Source: Halovivax cerinus (lineage in GTDB: Archaea; Halobacteriota; Halobacteria; Halobacteriales; Natrialbaceae). Taken from it: a stretch of 64,000 nucleotides of DNA. A program made the translations under genes and the position numbers. Shown here piece after piece: positions 26,104 to 34,729 of this stretch. Position 1 is the first letter of the stretch, and the number at the start of each line of letters is the position of its first letter. The notes beneath the pieces are model-generated. The model was not told the DNA's origin. It ran no database searches and saw only the letters and a list, made by a program, of their open reading frames with translations. Location of the stretch: positions 1,488,001-1,552,000 of the forward strand of contig NZ_CP101824.1 of NCBI RefSeq assembly GCF_024498195.1, read 5' to 3'.

Positions 26104-26958
26104 ATGCGAATCGCCGTTCCCAACAAGGGCCGCCTGCACGAGCCGACGATCGACCTTCTGGAGCGGGCAGGTCTCCATCTGGAAAACGGCGCCGACCGCA
26201 AGCTCTACGCCGAGACGGTCGATCCCGAGGTGACCGTCCTCTTCGCTCGCGCGGCCGACATTCCCGAGTACATCGCCGACGGCGCGGCCGAGATGGGCAT
26301 CACCGGCCTCGATCAGGTCCGCGAGTCCGGCCAGTCGGACCGCCTCGCTGAACTGCTCGACCTCGAGTTCGGTCGGTGCCGGCTCGTCCTCGCCGCGCCG
26401 GAGGACGGCGACATCGACTCGCTTTCTGACCTCGCGGGACGGACCGTCGCGACCGAGTTCCCGCGGATCACCCGAGAGTTCTTCGCCGACACCGGCGTCG
26501 ACCCTGAGGTCGTCGAGGTTACCGGCGCGACGGAACTCACGCCCCACGTCGAGATGGCCGACGCCATCGTCGACATCACGAGCACGGGGACGACGCTGCA
26601 GGTGAATCGCTTAGCCATCATCGACGAGGTCCTCTCGAGTTCCGTCCGCCTGTTCGCCCACGAGGACGTCGTCGACGAACCGAAAGTCAGGGAACTGCGG
26701 ACGGCGCTGTCCTCGGTCCTCACCGCAGACGGCAAGCGCTACCTCATGATGAACGTCCCCGAGGACCGGATCGACGCCGTTCGCGACGTCATCCCCGGGC
26801 TGGGCGGACCGACGATCATGGACGTCGCCAACGGCGGCGACAAGGTCGCCGTCCACGCCGTCGTCGACGAACGCGACGTCTTCGAGACGATCACCGAGGT
26901 CAAACGCGCCGGCGCGAGCGACATTCTCGTCACCGAAATCGAACGGCTGGTCGAGTAG
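26104..26958 (+). CDS. hisG: ATP phosphoribosyltransferase, long form
   Basis: Catalyses the first step of histidine biosynthesis: ATP plus PRPP to phosphoribosyl-ATP. The 284-residue product has the two-lobed catalytic part ([45 protein letters not shown]) and the PRPP loop [12 protein letters not shown] (about residues 161-172). The C-terminal domain of about 75 residues ([19 protein letters not shown] to [11 protein letters not shown]) is the PII-like histidine-feedback domain of the long HisG form, so no HisZ is needed. ATG 26104 rather than the GTG at 26101. No other his genes are adjacent, as is usual for scattered haloarchaeal his genes. Confidence 0.96.
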   Translation: MRIAVPNKGRLHEPTIDLLERAGLHLENGADRKLYAETVDPEVTVLFARAADIPEYIADGAAEMGITGLDQVRESGQSDRLAELLDLEFGRCRLVLAAPEDGDIDSLSDLAGRTVATEFPRITREFFADTGVDPEVVEVTGATELTPHVEMADAIVDITSTGTTLQVNRLAIIDEVLSSSVRLFAHEDVVDEPKVRELRTALSSVLTADGKRYLMMNVPEDRIDAVRDVIPGLGGPTIMDVANGGDKVAVHAVVDERDVFETITEVKRAGASDILVTEIERLVE

Positions 26959-27091
26959 GCTCGCCGACGCACCGTCTGGTCCGATATCGATCGATATTCC
27001 GTCCAGTCCCCGCTCCGTCTGGTGGCGCTTGGACCGCTGTCGCTGAACCGACGCTCGCTCTGCTAGCGTCACTCGAGAACCACGCGCTGCG

Positions 27092-27305
27092 CTCACTCAC
27101 ACACTCACTCTCCCACTCACTCCCACTCTCCCACACACTCACTCCCACTCTCCCACTCACTCCCACTCTCCCACTCACTCCCACTCTCCCACTCACTCCC
27201 ACTCTCCCACTCACTCACTTTCCCACTCACTCACTTTCCCACTCACTCCCACTCTCCCACTCACTCCCACTCTCCCACTCACTCCCACTCTCCCACTCAC
27301 TCTCT
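27092..27305 (-). repeat. 18-bp minisatellite, G-free on the plus strand, G-quadruplex-prone on the minus strand
   Basis: About 214 bp built from a variable 18-bp unit related to CACTCACTCCCACTCTCC. The plus strand has no G in this stretch. The minus strand carries regular GGG tracts separated by 5- and 7-base loops. It lies in the 464-bp gap between hisG and the TraB-like gene, which otherwise holds only an AT-richer promoter-like part at 27305-27422. Confidence 0.95.
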
Positions 27306-27422
27306 CGATACCCAAGATTTTCACACATTTCTGATTGTAGTGTTTATACGAACGATTACTCGGTGTTAGGGTGGATGAAACGCAAGGGTTATGCCGGTAG
27401 TACCGTATTACTGTATATCCGC

Positions 27423-28154
27423 ATGGACGGGTACGAACACCCCGACGCGTTCGACGATCCCCGTATCTCCGCACCGTTTTACCGGCACTGCCCCGGCGAC
27501 GACGGTGACGTCCTCCTGCTGGGCGTGGTCCACGACCACCCGGCGAGCGTCGGCCGCGTCGAGACGGTCCTCGACACTCTGGAGCCGACGACGGTCGCGC
27601 TCGAATTACCGTCGGCGGCGATCCCGCTGTATCGTGCGTACGCGACGCGACTCGACGAGCACGACCACCCGCGAACGGGCGGCGAGATGAGTGCTGCCAT
27701 CGCGGCCACCGATGCCGATGTGGCCGGAATCGACGCGCCGAGCTGGTCGTTCCTCCGCCGACTGGTGACGCGACTCGTCGCCGACCGTGTCCCGCTCTCG
27801 ACCGTCCGACGCGTTCTCTCGAGCGTCGGCGGCGCGACCCGGACGGCGCTCGCGTGCCGGTTGGCGGCGACGATGTCCGACCCGTCGTCGCGCTGCGTCG
27901 GGGTGACAGACACCGTCGACTACGACGTCGCTGTCGACGACCCGCCGGCGACACAGGCCGCACACGAGCGCAGTCACGTTTCCGGCGTCACGGCGTTACT
28001 CCGCGCGACCGAGACCGACCCGAAACGGTACCGGGACGAGACCCGCGAGGCGTGTATGGCCGACCATCTCGACGCCCTTCGAGCGGACGGGGACGTCGTC
28101 GCCGTCGTCGGCGTCGATCACCTCGATCCACTCGCCGACGCGCTCGCACGTTGA
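27423..28154 (+). CDS. TraB/PrgY-like protein, soluble short form
   Basis: A 243-residue protein resembling the conserved part of the TraB/PrgY family. It shows VLLLGVVHDHPASVGRVETV at residues 20-40, TVALELPSAAIPLYRAYA at 55-72, and the C-terminal GDVVAVVGVDHLDPLADALA. These Gly-His and Glu motifs are the family's hallmark and may form a metal site. Unlike PrgY it has no membrane spans at the C-terminus. ATG 27423 follows a TATA-like stretch (GTATTACTGTATATCC); an in-frame TTG at 27363 is possible but less likely. Family members inhibit signal peptides in bacteria; here the role is unknown. Confidence 0.75.
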   Translation: MDGYEHPDAFDDPRISAPFYRHCPGDDGDVLLLGVVHDHPASVGRVETVLDTLEPTTVALELPSAAIPLYRAYATRLDEHDHPRTGGEMSAAIAATDADVAGIDAPSWSFLRRLVTRLVADRVPLSTVRRVLSSVGGATRTALACRLAATMSDPSSRCVGVTDTVDYDVAVDDPPATQAAHERSHVSGVTALLRATETDPKRYRDETREACMADHLDALRADGDVVAVVGVDHLDPLADALAR

Positions 28155-28264
28155 CTCCCCTGCCACGCTGACTCTCCTGGGGACGCGGACTCCCCTGCCA
28201 CGTAGCGCCTCACGCGTCGACACCCTTCGAACGTAGCGTCTCGGGCACTGGCTCCCCTGCCACG
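28153..28264 (+). repeat. Degenerate direct repeats downstream of the TraB-like gene
   Basis: The 15-mer GACTCCCCTGCCACG occurs at 28153-28167 and 28188-28202, with a one-mismatch copy at 28250-28264. Between them CGTAGCG-CTC motifs also recur. The rest of the 209-bp gap to 28363 shows no gene. Confidence 0.8.
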
Positions 28265-28363
28265 CAGTGTCTCACGCACGCGCTCGCAGTCCGCTCCGCT
28301 CGCGACCGGTGTCGGGCCCGTGTCCCGGAGTACCGTCCTATCGACCCGGGAACGGTACGCGTC

Positions 28364-28687
28364 CTACGTCCCGAGCGTCGAGAGGCAGTTCCAGCAGTAG
28401 GTGTACGTGGTGTCGCCGTCGTTGGGGGCACCGCACGTCCTGCAGAGGTGGACGTCGCCGTCGACCTCGACTGCGTACTCGTCCGGATCGTCGTATCGCT
28501 CGTCCGACTGGGCGAGGTGGTGATCGTCGATGGGAGAGCCGTAACTGACGCCGGTGAGCGTTCGATCCGCCACCGACGGCGAGGCGGGTTGATCGTCGCC
28601 GTTCCGTCGGACGTAGTAGACGTAGAGCAACGCGTGGAGGAGGGCGAACAGGAGGACGTATCCGACGAGCCAGCCCCAGAGTTCCAT
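28364..28687 (-). CDS. Single-span membrane protein with C-terminal zinc ribbon
   Basis: A 107-residue protein: one N-terminal span (about 5-26, WGWLVGYVLLFALLHALLYV), a hydrophilic linker, and a zinc ribbon with C82xxC85 and C98xxC101 (LCRTCGAPND and CWNCLSTL). Such tail-ribbon membrane proteins are common in haloarchaea, and their function is unknown. The ribbon would face the cytoplasm if the short N-terminus is outside. Stands alone. Confidence 0.8.
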   Translation of the reverse strand: MELWGWLVGYVLLFALLHALLYVYYVRRNGDDQPASPSVADRTLTGVSYGSPIDDHHLAQSDERYDDPDEYAVEVDGDVHLCRTCGAPNDGDTTYTYCWNCLSTLGT

Positions 28688-28846
28688 CGGTGTGGTATAC
28701 TATGGCATCCCCCTTGGGTATTACCCGCGTCTCTGCCGGGTGGGACCGCGTAACGTGCGATTACCGACGGGTATCGCCCGCCCGTCGCCGAACTCGAGGC
28801 GTCGTCCGGTGAGTGAAGACGGCGATGGACAAGCGGCGGTCGGGCG

Positions 28847-29737
28847 TTAGAAGTCCCGCTGGAACTCGTCGAAGACGTCTATGTCGTCGGGGAGGTCGTA
28901 CTCGATGCGGCGATCTTCTTTTCGATCCGCGCCGCCGGCGTCGAGTGGCGCGGCGTCCGCCTCCCAGCCTGGTTTGACTTTGACGCTCTTCGCGGGTGCC
29001 CCGACCGCGACGTGGTGGGCTGGAACGTCCCCCTGTACGACGGCACGTGCGCCGACGATGGCGTTCTCGCCGATGCGACAGCCCGCGCGGACCATCGCGT
29101 CGTACGTGACGCGCGCGTCGTCCTCGATTATCGTCTGGTAGTTTCGCACCGTGGTCTGGTCGACGAGGTCGTGGTCGTGACTGTAGATGTGGGCGCCGTC
29201 GGAGATGGACGCACGATTTCCGATCGTCAACTCACCGCGGTCGTCCAGGTGAACGTCGTCGTGGATCACGGTGTTGTCGCCGACGGTGATGTTGTGGCCG
29301 TAGGTGAACGTGATCCCCTTGAAGAACCGGCAGCCGTCGCCGCAGGACTCGAAGAGGTGGTCGGCCAGCATCGCCCGAAACCGGAGGGCGAACGCGACGT
29401 TGTCGGCGATCGGCAGGCTGTCGAACTGCCGCCAGAGCCACTGGAGGTGTTTCGACTCCTCGAACGCCGCCTCGTCCTTCTCGGCGTAGTACTCGCTCTC
29501 GAGGGTCGTGTTGCAGGGGTCGTAACTCTGTAGGCGGACGCGCTCGGCGGCCGAAACGTCCTCACCCGATTCCCAGCGCTCGTAGGCGTCCCGATCCCCC
29601 GTCAGGTCGATGAGGACGTCCTCGACGACGTCGCACGTGTCCTCCTCGTCGCTCGCCAGTCGCTCGTCGACCTCGTCGATGAAGTCGGTCATCGCCGTCT
29701 CCGCCTCGTCCGGGAGGGAGACGTGCCGCTTGGTCAT
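28847..29737 (-). CDS. Hexapeptide-repeat acyltransferase
   Basis: A 296-residue protein of the left-handed beta-helix acyltransferase type, close to maltose/galactoside O-acetyltransferases. Residues 1-140 are an acidic helical part (DEVDERLASDEEDTCDVVED). The beta-helix follows with hexapeptide turns: TYGHNITVGDNTVIHDDVHL, LTIGNRASISDGAHIYSHDH (catalytic His) and GCRIGENAIVGARAVVQGDV, ending VAVGAPAKSVK. The acceptor is unknown. ATG 29737 is chosen over farther in-frame starts since the extension is not conserved-looking. It is divergent from the Nudix gene with a 112-bp shared promoter region. Confidence 0.9.
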   Translation of the reverse strand: MTKRHVSLPDEAETAMTDFIDEVDERLASDEEDTCDVVEDVLIDLTGDRDAYERWESGEDVSAAERVRLQSYDPCNTTLESEYYAEKDEAAFEESKHLQWLWRQFDSLPIADNVAFALRFRAMLADHLFESCGDGCRFFKGITFTYGHNITVGDNTVIHDDVHLDDRGELTIGNRASISDGAHIYSHDHDLVDQTTVRNYQTIIEDDARVTYDAMVRAGCRIGENAIVGARAVVQGDVPAHHVAVGAPAKSVKVKPGWEADAAPLDAGGADRKEDRRIEYDLPDDIDVFDEFQRDF

Positions 29738-29849
29738 ACGCCACCGTTGGACGCTCGCGTTGATTAGGGGTTCGGTTGCGGAAGGGGGGACATCGGCGAC
29801 CTCGGTCCGGTCGGAAGCATTTTTCGCCCGCATTGCGACAGTAGACCCA

Positions 29850-30500
29850 GTGACCACCCACGTCAACCGGTCCGACGTCGAGGCCAGACTGGCACGCCTT
29901 TGCGAGCGCTACGAGTCGGTCCCAGTCGTCGAAACCGACACGGCTGTTCCGCCGGCGCGGTTCGATCGGCTGCTCGATCGCGCTCGCGAGGGCTACACCG
30001 GCGGCGCCTACGCCTGGATCGTCCGTGAACCGACCGACGCTCCGCCGCTTTCGACGTCGATGCCCGACGAGTCGGTCGAGACCGGGCCCGTCGTCTGCCT
30101 GATCCAGCACCGCGGCGACGAGGACCGCTGGCGACTTCCCGGCGGCGGGAGGGAAGACGGCGAGACGTCCGAGGAGGCGGTCGTCCGCGAAGTGGCCGAG
30201 GAGACGAACCTGACGATCGACGTGGACGCGCCGTTCCTGTGCTACCGGGAGACCCAGACGCCTGACGACGCGCGCGAAATATACCTCCACACGCTGTGGA
30301 TCTGTTTCGACGCGACGTACGCGAGCGGGCACCTCGATATCCTGGTCGGCGAGCTCCGCGGCGCGGCGTGGCTGACCGACCCGCCGCGCGACCTCGGTCC
30401 ATGGGCGCAGTTTCGTGGCGTCGACTGGTGGGAAACGTACACACCACCTGAACCGTGGTGGGAGGTCGCGAATCCGGATCCGTATGCCCTGGTGGCGTGA
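29850..30500 (+). CDS. Nudix hydrolase
   Basis: A 216-residue Nudix enzyme; substrate undetermined. The Nudix box is complete except for its Gly: G99-x5-E105-x7-R113-E114-V-A-E117-E118-T-N120-L, where Asn120 replaces the usual Gly. The Glu metal ligands are kept. An N-terminal helical region (residues 1-50, EARLARLCERYESV) precedes the fold, and the C-terminal part is Trp/Pro-rich (GVDWWETYTPPEPWWE). The start is GTG 29850, supported by a T-rich TATA-like element at 29817-29825; upstream in-frame starts would run into the divergent gene. Homologues with this layout are frequent in haloarchaea. Confidence 0.87.
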   Translation: MTTHVNRSDVEARLARLCERYESVPVVETDTAVPPARFDRLLDRAREGYTGGAYAWIVREPTDAPPLSTSMPDESVETGPVVCLIQHRGDEDRWRLPGGGREDGETSEEAVVREVAEETNLTIDVDAPFLCYRETQTPDDAREIYLHTLWICFDATYASGHLDILVGELRGAAWLTDPPRDLGPWAQFRGVDWWETYTPPEPWWEVANPDPYALVA

Positions 30501-30538
30501 TCTCGTCCGACGAACCTGCACACCCGATTCCGCCTGCG

Positions 30539-31984
30539 TTACTCGTATCGCAACGCGTCGATCGGGTCCGTCCGCGCGGCCTTCCACGCGGGGTAGAGCC
30601 CGGAGAGGACGCCGACGCCGATTCCGACGGCGATCGCGAGCGCGACGTACTCGAGCGGATAGATCAGCGGGAGGTCGATGTACCACGCACCGAGGTAGCC
30701 CGTCGCGAGGCCGAGGGCCGTCCCGAGGATCGCACCGATGACACCGAGGACGATCGCCTCCATGAGGAAGAGCCCCAGGACGTCGCGGTTCTGCGCGCCG
30801 ACGGCCTTCATGATGCCGATCTCGCGGGTGCGCTCGGTGACGGAGACGAGCATGATGTTCGCGATGCCGATCGACCCGACCAGCAGCGAGATGGCCGCCA
30901 CGCCGACGATGAAGTTCTGTAACAGGTCGAGGATGTCCTGGACCTGCTGGAGGAGCTGTGTGCTCGTCTGGAGGATGATCTCCAACTCGCCGCTCGCTAA
31001 CAGCGCGCTCGCGTCCGAGGCGTCGCTCTCCAGATACGAGCGCGCCTGTTCGCGGGCGCGGTCGACCGCCGCGTCGTCGGCGGACGGTGCCTCGACGACG
31101 ATCGCGGTGTACCGGGTTCCCGCCGAGAGCCCGCCCGTGCCGCCCTCGGTATCGCCACCGTCTCCACTCTCGTTGTCGGGGTCGTCTTCCTCGGGTGCCG
31201 ATGCATTCCCGTCGGCCTCGGATCCACCAGCGGACTCGTTCTCGCCGGTCGGACCATCTGTAGCGGACGCGTTCCCATCCGCCGTCTCGTCGGAAGCGGA
31301 TTCGTTTCCGTCGGATTCCTCGTCGGCCGCCGAATCCGCGCCGGCGTAGAACGGATCGGTCGGGACGTACAGCCGCGGTGACTGGCCGAAGCCCTCGAAC
31401 GGACTCAGTCCTTCGGACGTGTCGGTGATCCCGACGACCGTCACCGTTCGCGTCTCGCCGCCCTGGAAGACGAGCGTGAGCTCGTCGCCGACGGAGACGT
31501 TCGACTCGAAGGCGCCCGCGACGGCCGGGTTGACGACGGCTTCGGATTCACCCGGTTCGAACTGCCGGCCCGTTTCGATGTCACTCTCCCTGACGTACGT
31601 CGGACCGGTGGCGAACGCCCCGTCGCCCAGTGGGACGACAGAATCGCCACTCGCGACCGCCTGGGTACCGAGCGGCGCGTAGCCGTAGGCGGCCTCGATC
31701 CCGTCGCGTTCTTCGAGCGCGGCCAGGTCGGCTTCGCTGACGACCGGTTGGGCCCCGGCGAGCGGGCCACCCTCCGTGCCTGGATCGGCCGCCCAGCCGT
31801 AGACGTTGCGCTGGTCGTCGGGGCTGATGTCGCCGACGATCCCCGCCTGCAGGCTCGCTCCCAGGGTGACGAACGCGATGACGGCCGCGACGCCGATGAT
31901 GACGCCGAGCGTCGTCAACGCCGACCGCAGGCGGTGCCCGGCGATCGACCGCCAGGCGAGTCGGAGGAGGGCGAGCGGCTTCAC
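30539..31984 (-). CDS. MacB/FtsX-type ABC transporter permease
   Basis: A 481-residue permease of the MacB/LolCE type. The N-terminal span in RSIAGHRLRSALTTLGVIIGVAAVIAFVT (first helix only) is followed by a large extracellular domain (about 45-345) and an FtsX domain with three spans (about 350-470), ending YPAWKAARTDPIDALRYE. These exporters use mechanotransmission to drive extracytoplasmic substrates. The extracellular domain carries about 75 acidic, Asn/Ser/Gly-rich residues (about 215-290) that look disordered. It overlaps the ATPase gene by 4 bp (start at 31984, ATPase stop at 31981), so translation is coupled. Confidence 0.92.
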   Translation of the reverse strand: MKPLALLRLAWRSIAGHRLRSALTTLGVIIGVAAVIAFVTLGASLQAGIVGDISPDDQRNVYGWAADPGTEGGPLAGAQPVVSEADLAALEERDGIEAAYGYAPLGTQAVASGDSVVPLGDGAFATGPTYVRESDIETGRQFEPGESEAVVNPAVAGAFESNVSVGDELTLVFQGGETRTVTVVGITDTSEGLSPFEGFGQSPRLYVPTDPFYAGADSAADEESDGNESASDETADGNASATDGPTGENESAGGSEADGNASAPEEDDPDNESGDGGDTEGGTGGLSAGTRYTAIVVEAPSADDAAVDRAREQARSYLESDASDASALLASGELEIILQTSTQLLQQVQDILDLLQNFIVGVAAISLLVGSIGIANIMLVSVTERTREIGIMKAVGAQNRDVLGLFLMEAIVLGVIGAILGTALGLATGYLGAWYIDLPLIYPLEYVALAIAVGIGVGVLSGLYPAWKAARTDPIDALRYE

Positions 31985-32811
31985 CGGTCTGGCCCCCGAT
32001 CTGTCCCCCCCTGATCCGTTCCACGGTCCGTCGCCCCACCGCCGTGCTCGTCGCGTCCAGCGGTCGACGATGGGGCGTCGTCAGGTCCGACGGACGGCGG
32101 CCCCGATCCGTCGTGGGCGTCGTCCAGTTCTTCGATTCGCTCGATCGTCCCGTCGAGCAGGTGCACGATCCGCTCGGCGCGTTCGGCGACGTGGCGTTCG
32201 TGAGAGACGACCAGCAGTGTCGTACCGGCGTCGTGAAACTCGGCGAAGAGGTCGAGGATCCCGGCTTCGGTCTCCGTGTCCAGGTTCCCCGAAGGTTCGT
32301 CGGCCAGCACGATCGCCGGGTCGTTCACGAGTGCGCGAGCCAGCGCGACGCGCTGGCGCTGCCCGCCCGAGAGTTCGTTCGGCCGGTGGTCCGCCCGGTC
32401 GGCCAGACCGACCCGGTCCAAGAGGTCGCGTGCCCGTTCGTTCCTGTCGGCACGGCCCACGTTCTGGAAGAGTTGCGGCATGGCGACGTTCTCCAGGGCG
32501 GTCAACCGGGGCATCAGGTTGAACGTCTGGAAGACGAACCCGATCTCGGTCCCGCGGAGTCGGGTCCGTTCCCGCCCGGTGAGCGTCGAGACGTCCGCCC
32601 CGTCGATGACGACGCGCCCCTCGGTGGGCGTGTCGAGACAGCCGATCACGTTCATCAGGGTCGACTTTCCCGACCCGCTCGGCCCCATGATCGCCGTGTA
32701 CGAGCCGCGGGGAAGCGTGAGCGAGACCCCGTCGAGCGCGTGGACCGGCTCGGCTAGCTGGTAGGTCTTGCGGACGTCGTCGAGGGTGACGGCCGGCTCG
32801 CTCGGCGCCAT
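31981..32811 (-). CDS. MacB/LolD-type ABC transporter ATPase
   Basis: A 276-residue ATP-binding subunit partnering the permease at 30539-31984. Walker A is GPSGSGKS (43-50), the signature LSGGQRQRVALARALV, Walker B IVLADEPSGNLD and the switch His in VVSHERH. The C-terminal 45 residues are a Gly/Asp/Thr-rich tail (DDAPSSTAGRDEHGGG) beyond the normal end of LolD proteins. ATG 32811 is used because the N-terminus APAVTLDDV-type strand follows directly. It comes first in the operon, with a 4-bp overlap to the permease. Confidence 0.93.
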   Translation of the reverse strand: MAPSEPAVTLDDVRKTYQLAEPVHALDGVSLTLPRGSYTAIMGPSGSGKSTLMNVIGCLDTPTEGRVVIDGADVSTLTGRERTRLRGTEIGFVFQTFNLMPRLTALENVAMPQLFQNVGRADRNERARDLLDRVGLADRADHRPNELSGGQRQRVALARALVNDPAIVLADEPSGNLDTETEAGILDLFAEFHDAGTTLLVVSHERHVAERAERIVHLLDGTIERIEELDDAHDGSGPPSVGPDDAPSSTAGRDEHGGGATDRGTDQGGTDRGPDR

Positions 32812-32887
32812 GTCGGGTCGGACCACGTCCCCGGCGAAAAAGATTCGCGACGACGCGGGTGACACCCGGCGGAGCCCGTCCGATCGG

Positions 32888-34402
32888 TTACCCGTCGAGC
32901 GCCCGTGCGACCGCCTCGGCGACGCTCCGCGCCTTCTCGGCCAGCGTCTCGGAGACGAACCCGTCCTCGACCGCCGCCGCGAGTTCGTCCTCGTCGACGA
33001 CCTCGACCGTCCCGTCGCCGTGGCGGACGACGTCGACGTGCAGGTCGACGTACCGGGCCGTGTCCGGGAAGCACTCGACGGGCGTACAAACGTTGACGTA
33101 GGTCCCGACCACGGTGCCGTCGGCGCGTTTGTACGTCGTCGGGTACCACCACCGGCCCTCGCGGAGCTTCGTCACGGCGACGTCGCCCGACTCCTTCGGC
33201 GTGCCGAGCCCGTCGTACCGCCCGCCGCCGCGGATCGACCGCTCCAGGGTGAGCGAGCCGTCCGCGTTCCACTCGGTCACCTCGCCGGGCCCGAGCGTGA
33301 TGTATCGACCGTCGGGTTTACCGTGCCCCAGCGCGAGTCGGTCGCCTGCCTGCGGGCCGTACTGGCGGGTGACTGCGGCGAACGGGAAGTCGACGTCCGC
33401 TCCGTCGAACGCGTCTGCGAATCCGGTGTCCGCTCCGTCGACGCCGTCGTCCCCGCCGTCTGCCGATTCGCCGACGACCGATTCGACGAAGTCGACGGCC
33501 GCGCTGGCCGCTCGATCTGCGGCCTTCGCCCGGTGGTGACCCGGCATGGTGGTCTCGACAGTCCGGCGCGCCTCGTCGAGGGCGAAGCGCGACTCGCGTC
33601 CGAACCAGCACCACGCGGTCGCCCGCGGTGCGGCGACCGGCGCGGGCTCGTCACCGCGCTCGGCGGTGGTGAGCGCGTCGTCCAGCTCCGCGGCCCGTTC
33701 GGCGGCGACCGAGAGCGCGTCGTTCATCGCGTCCATGTCGGCCTCGGCGGCCGTCCGCTCCCAGCGGAGTCCCCACCCGTCCGGCGCCTCTACCGAAAGC
33801 AGGTCGGTCAGACCGACGAGTTCCTCGCCAGCCTCGCCGCGGGCGGCCGCGCGGACGCCGTTCCGGCCGCGTGTGAGGGTGCACAGCCCACCGCCGACGA
33901 CGATTTCGGGTTCGACGCGGGGTACCTCGTCGATCCACGGCGGCGTCGGTTTCGTCACCTGCACCCGATAGCTGTCGCCCGAATCGACGGACCCGTCCAC
34001 CGCGTCGTAGGGCAGGTAGCCGCGGTCGCCGTCTCCGAGATCGACGGTCGCGCCGCTGCTGCCGTCGGCGTCCCTGACGACGGCGTCGAAGACGGCGCCG
34101 CGGGGCGCGTCGTCGGTCCACCGGAGGGTATCGATCCCTACCGATTCGAGCTCGTCCGCGACGAGTCCGACCGCCTCCGGCCTGCCGGTACACTCGACCC
34201 CGAGGCGATCGCGCGTCGTCTCGATCCGGACGGACGCCGGTGCGATGTCGAACGTCGCGTCGAACCGCTCGTCGATCGGATCTGACGGCTGGACGACCGC
34301 GTGGCCCGCCTCACGCAGCTGGCGAGTGAGGGCGGTCGCGTAGATGCCGCGAACCCGGGCCGTCACCGCCTCGCGCTCGGCGGACGCGCCGCCTCCAGTC
34401 AT
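32888..34402 (-). CDS. FAU-1-family RNA-binding protein / ribonuclease with DUF402 domain
   Basis: A 504-residue member of the archaeal FAU-1 (AU-1) family, described as binding AU-rich RNA and linked to 5S rRNA maturation. The middle part is RNase E/G-like with an S1-type stretch (TVDLGDGDRGYLPYDAV), and the C-terminal DUF402 domain spans about 370-490 (ITLGPGEVTEWNADGSL, WWYPTTYKRADGTVVGTYVN, VDLHVDVVRHGDGTVEVVDE). The protein is acidic with a Gly/Asp-rich insert (ESADGGDDGVDGAD) near 330. ATG 34402 (MTGGGAS) is chosen over in-frame starts farther up because the extension is Arg/Pro-rich and unlike the family. Confidence 0.9.
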   Translation of the reverse strand: MTGGGASAEREAVTARVRGIYATALTRQLREAGHAVVQPSDPIDERFDATFDIAPASVRIETTRDRLGVECTGRPEAVGLVADELESVGIDTLRWTDDAPRGAVFDAVVRDADGSSGATVDLGDGDRGYLPYDAVDGSVDSGDSYRVQVTKPTPPWIDEVPRVEPEIVVGGGLCTLTRGRNGVRAAARGEAGEELVGLTDLLSVEAPDGWGLRWERTAAEADMDAMNDALSVAAERAAELDDALTTAERGDEPAPVAAPRATAWCWFGRESRFALDEARRTVETTMPGHHRAKAADRAASAAVDFVESVVGESADGGDDGVDGADTGFADAFDGADVDFPFAAVTRQYGPQAGDRLALGHGKPDGRYITLGPGEVTEWNADGSLTLERSIRGGGRYDGLGTPKESGDVAVTKLREGRWWYPTTYKRADGTVVGTYVNVCTPVECFPDTARYVDLHVDVVRHGDGTVEVVDEDELAAAVEDGFVSETLAEKARSVAEAVARALDG

Positions 34403-34729
34403 GGGTCGCTCGCTCCGCGGCGGTGCTGGTCTCGATCTTCGTCCATATGTCGACGTGGGCCGGCCGCGTCTTGTCTGTGGCGGGTTGGGACGGTCCCCGA
34501 GGGGTTCGTAGCTGGCCGGTCGTTCGTTTGTGCGTCCGTCGTGTTTGGCATCGTCGAGTGCGGGCGCGTCCCTCGTGTGCCGAGGTGAACCCGAATACAC
34601 GGTCGCCTGCCGACCGCTCTCTGCGACATCGAAATATGGTTTATAACCATCTGTATGGAAAATAAATTTTGAATCACTTGGACGGGTGAGTCACTAAGCA
34701 CTTATCCGTCCGGTTTCTCGATAGGCGTG
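34403..34729. other. 327-bp divergent intergenic region with a palindrome over a TATA-like element
   Basis: No gene seen. It is GC-rich to about 34610, then AT-rich. A perfect 6-bp inverted repeat with a 3-bp spacer lies at 34636-34650 (ATGGTT-TAT-AACCAT), covering a TATA-like core. CTTATCC near 34700 may be the promoter of the lipoprotein gene starting at 34730. Confidence 0.5.

Noticed and set aside
27092-27305. Possible CRISPR array
   Set aside because: Units are contiguous 18-mers without unique spacers and no cas genes are present.
34423-34665. An 80-codon frame in the gap before the lipoprotein gene
   Set aside because: The product has no domain and unusual composition, and no promoter lies at the right distance.
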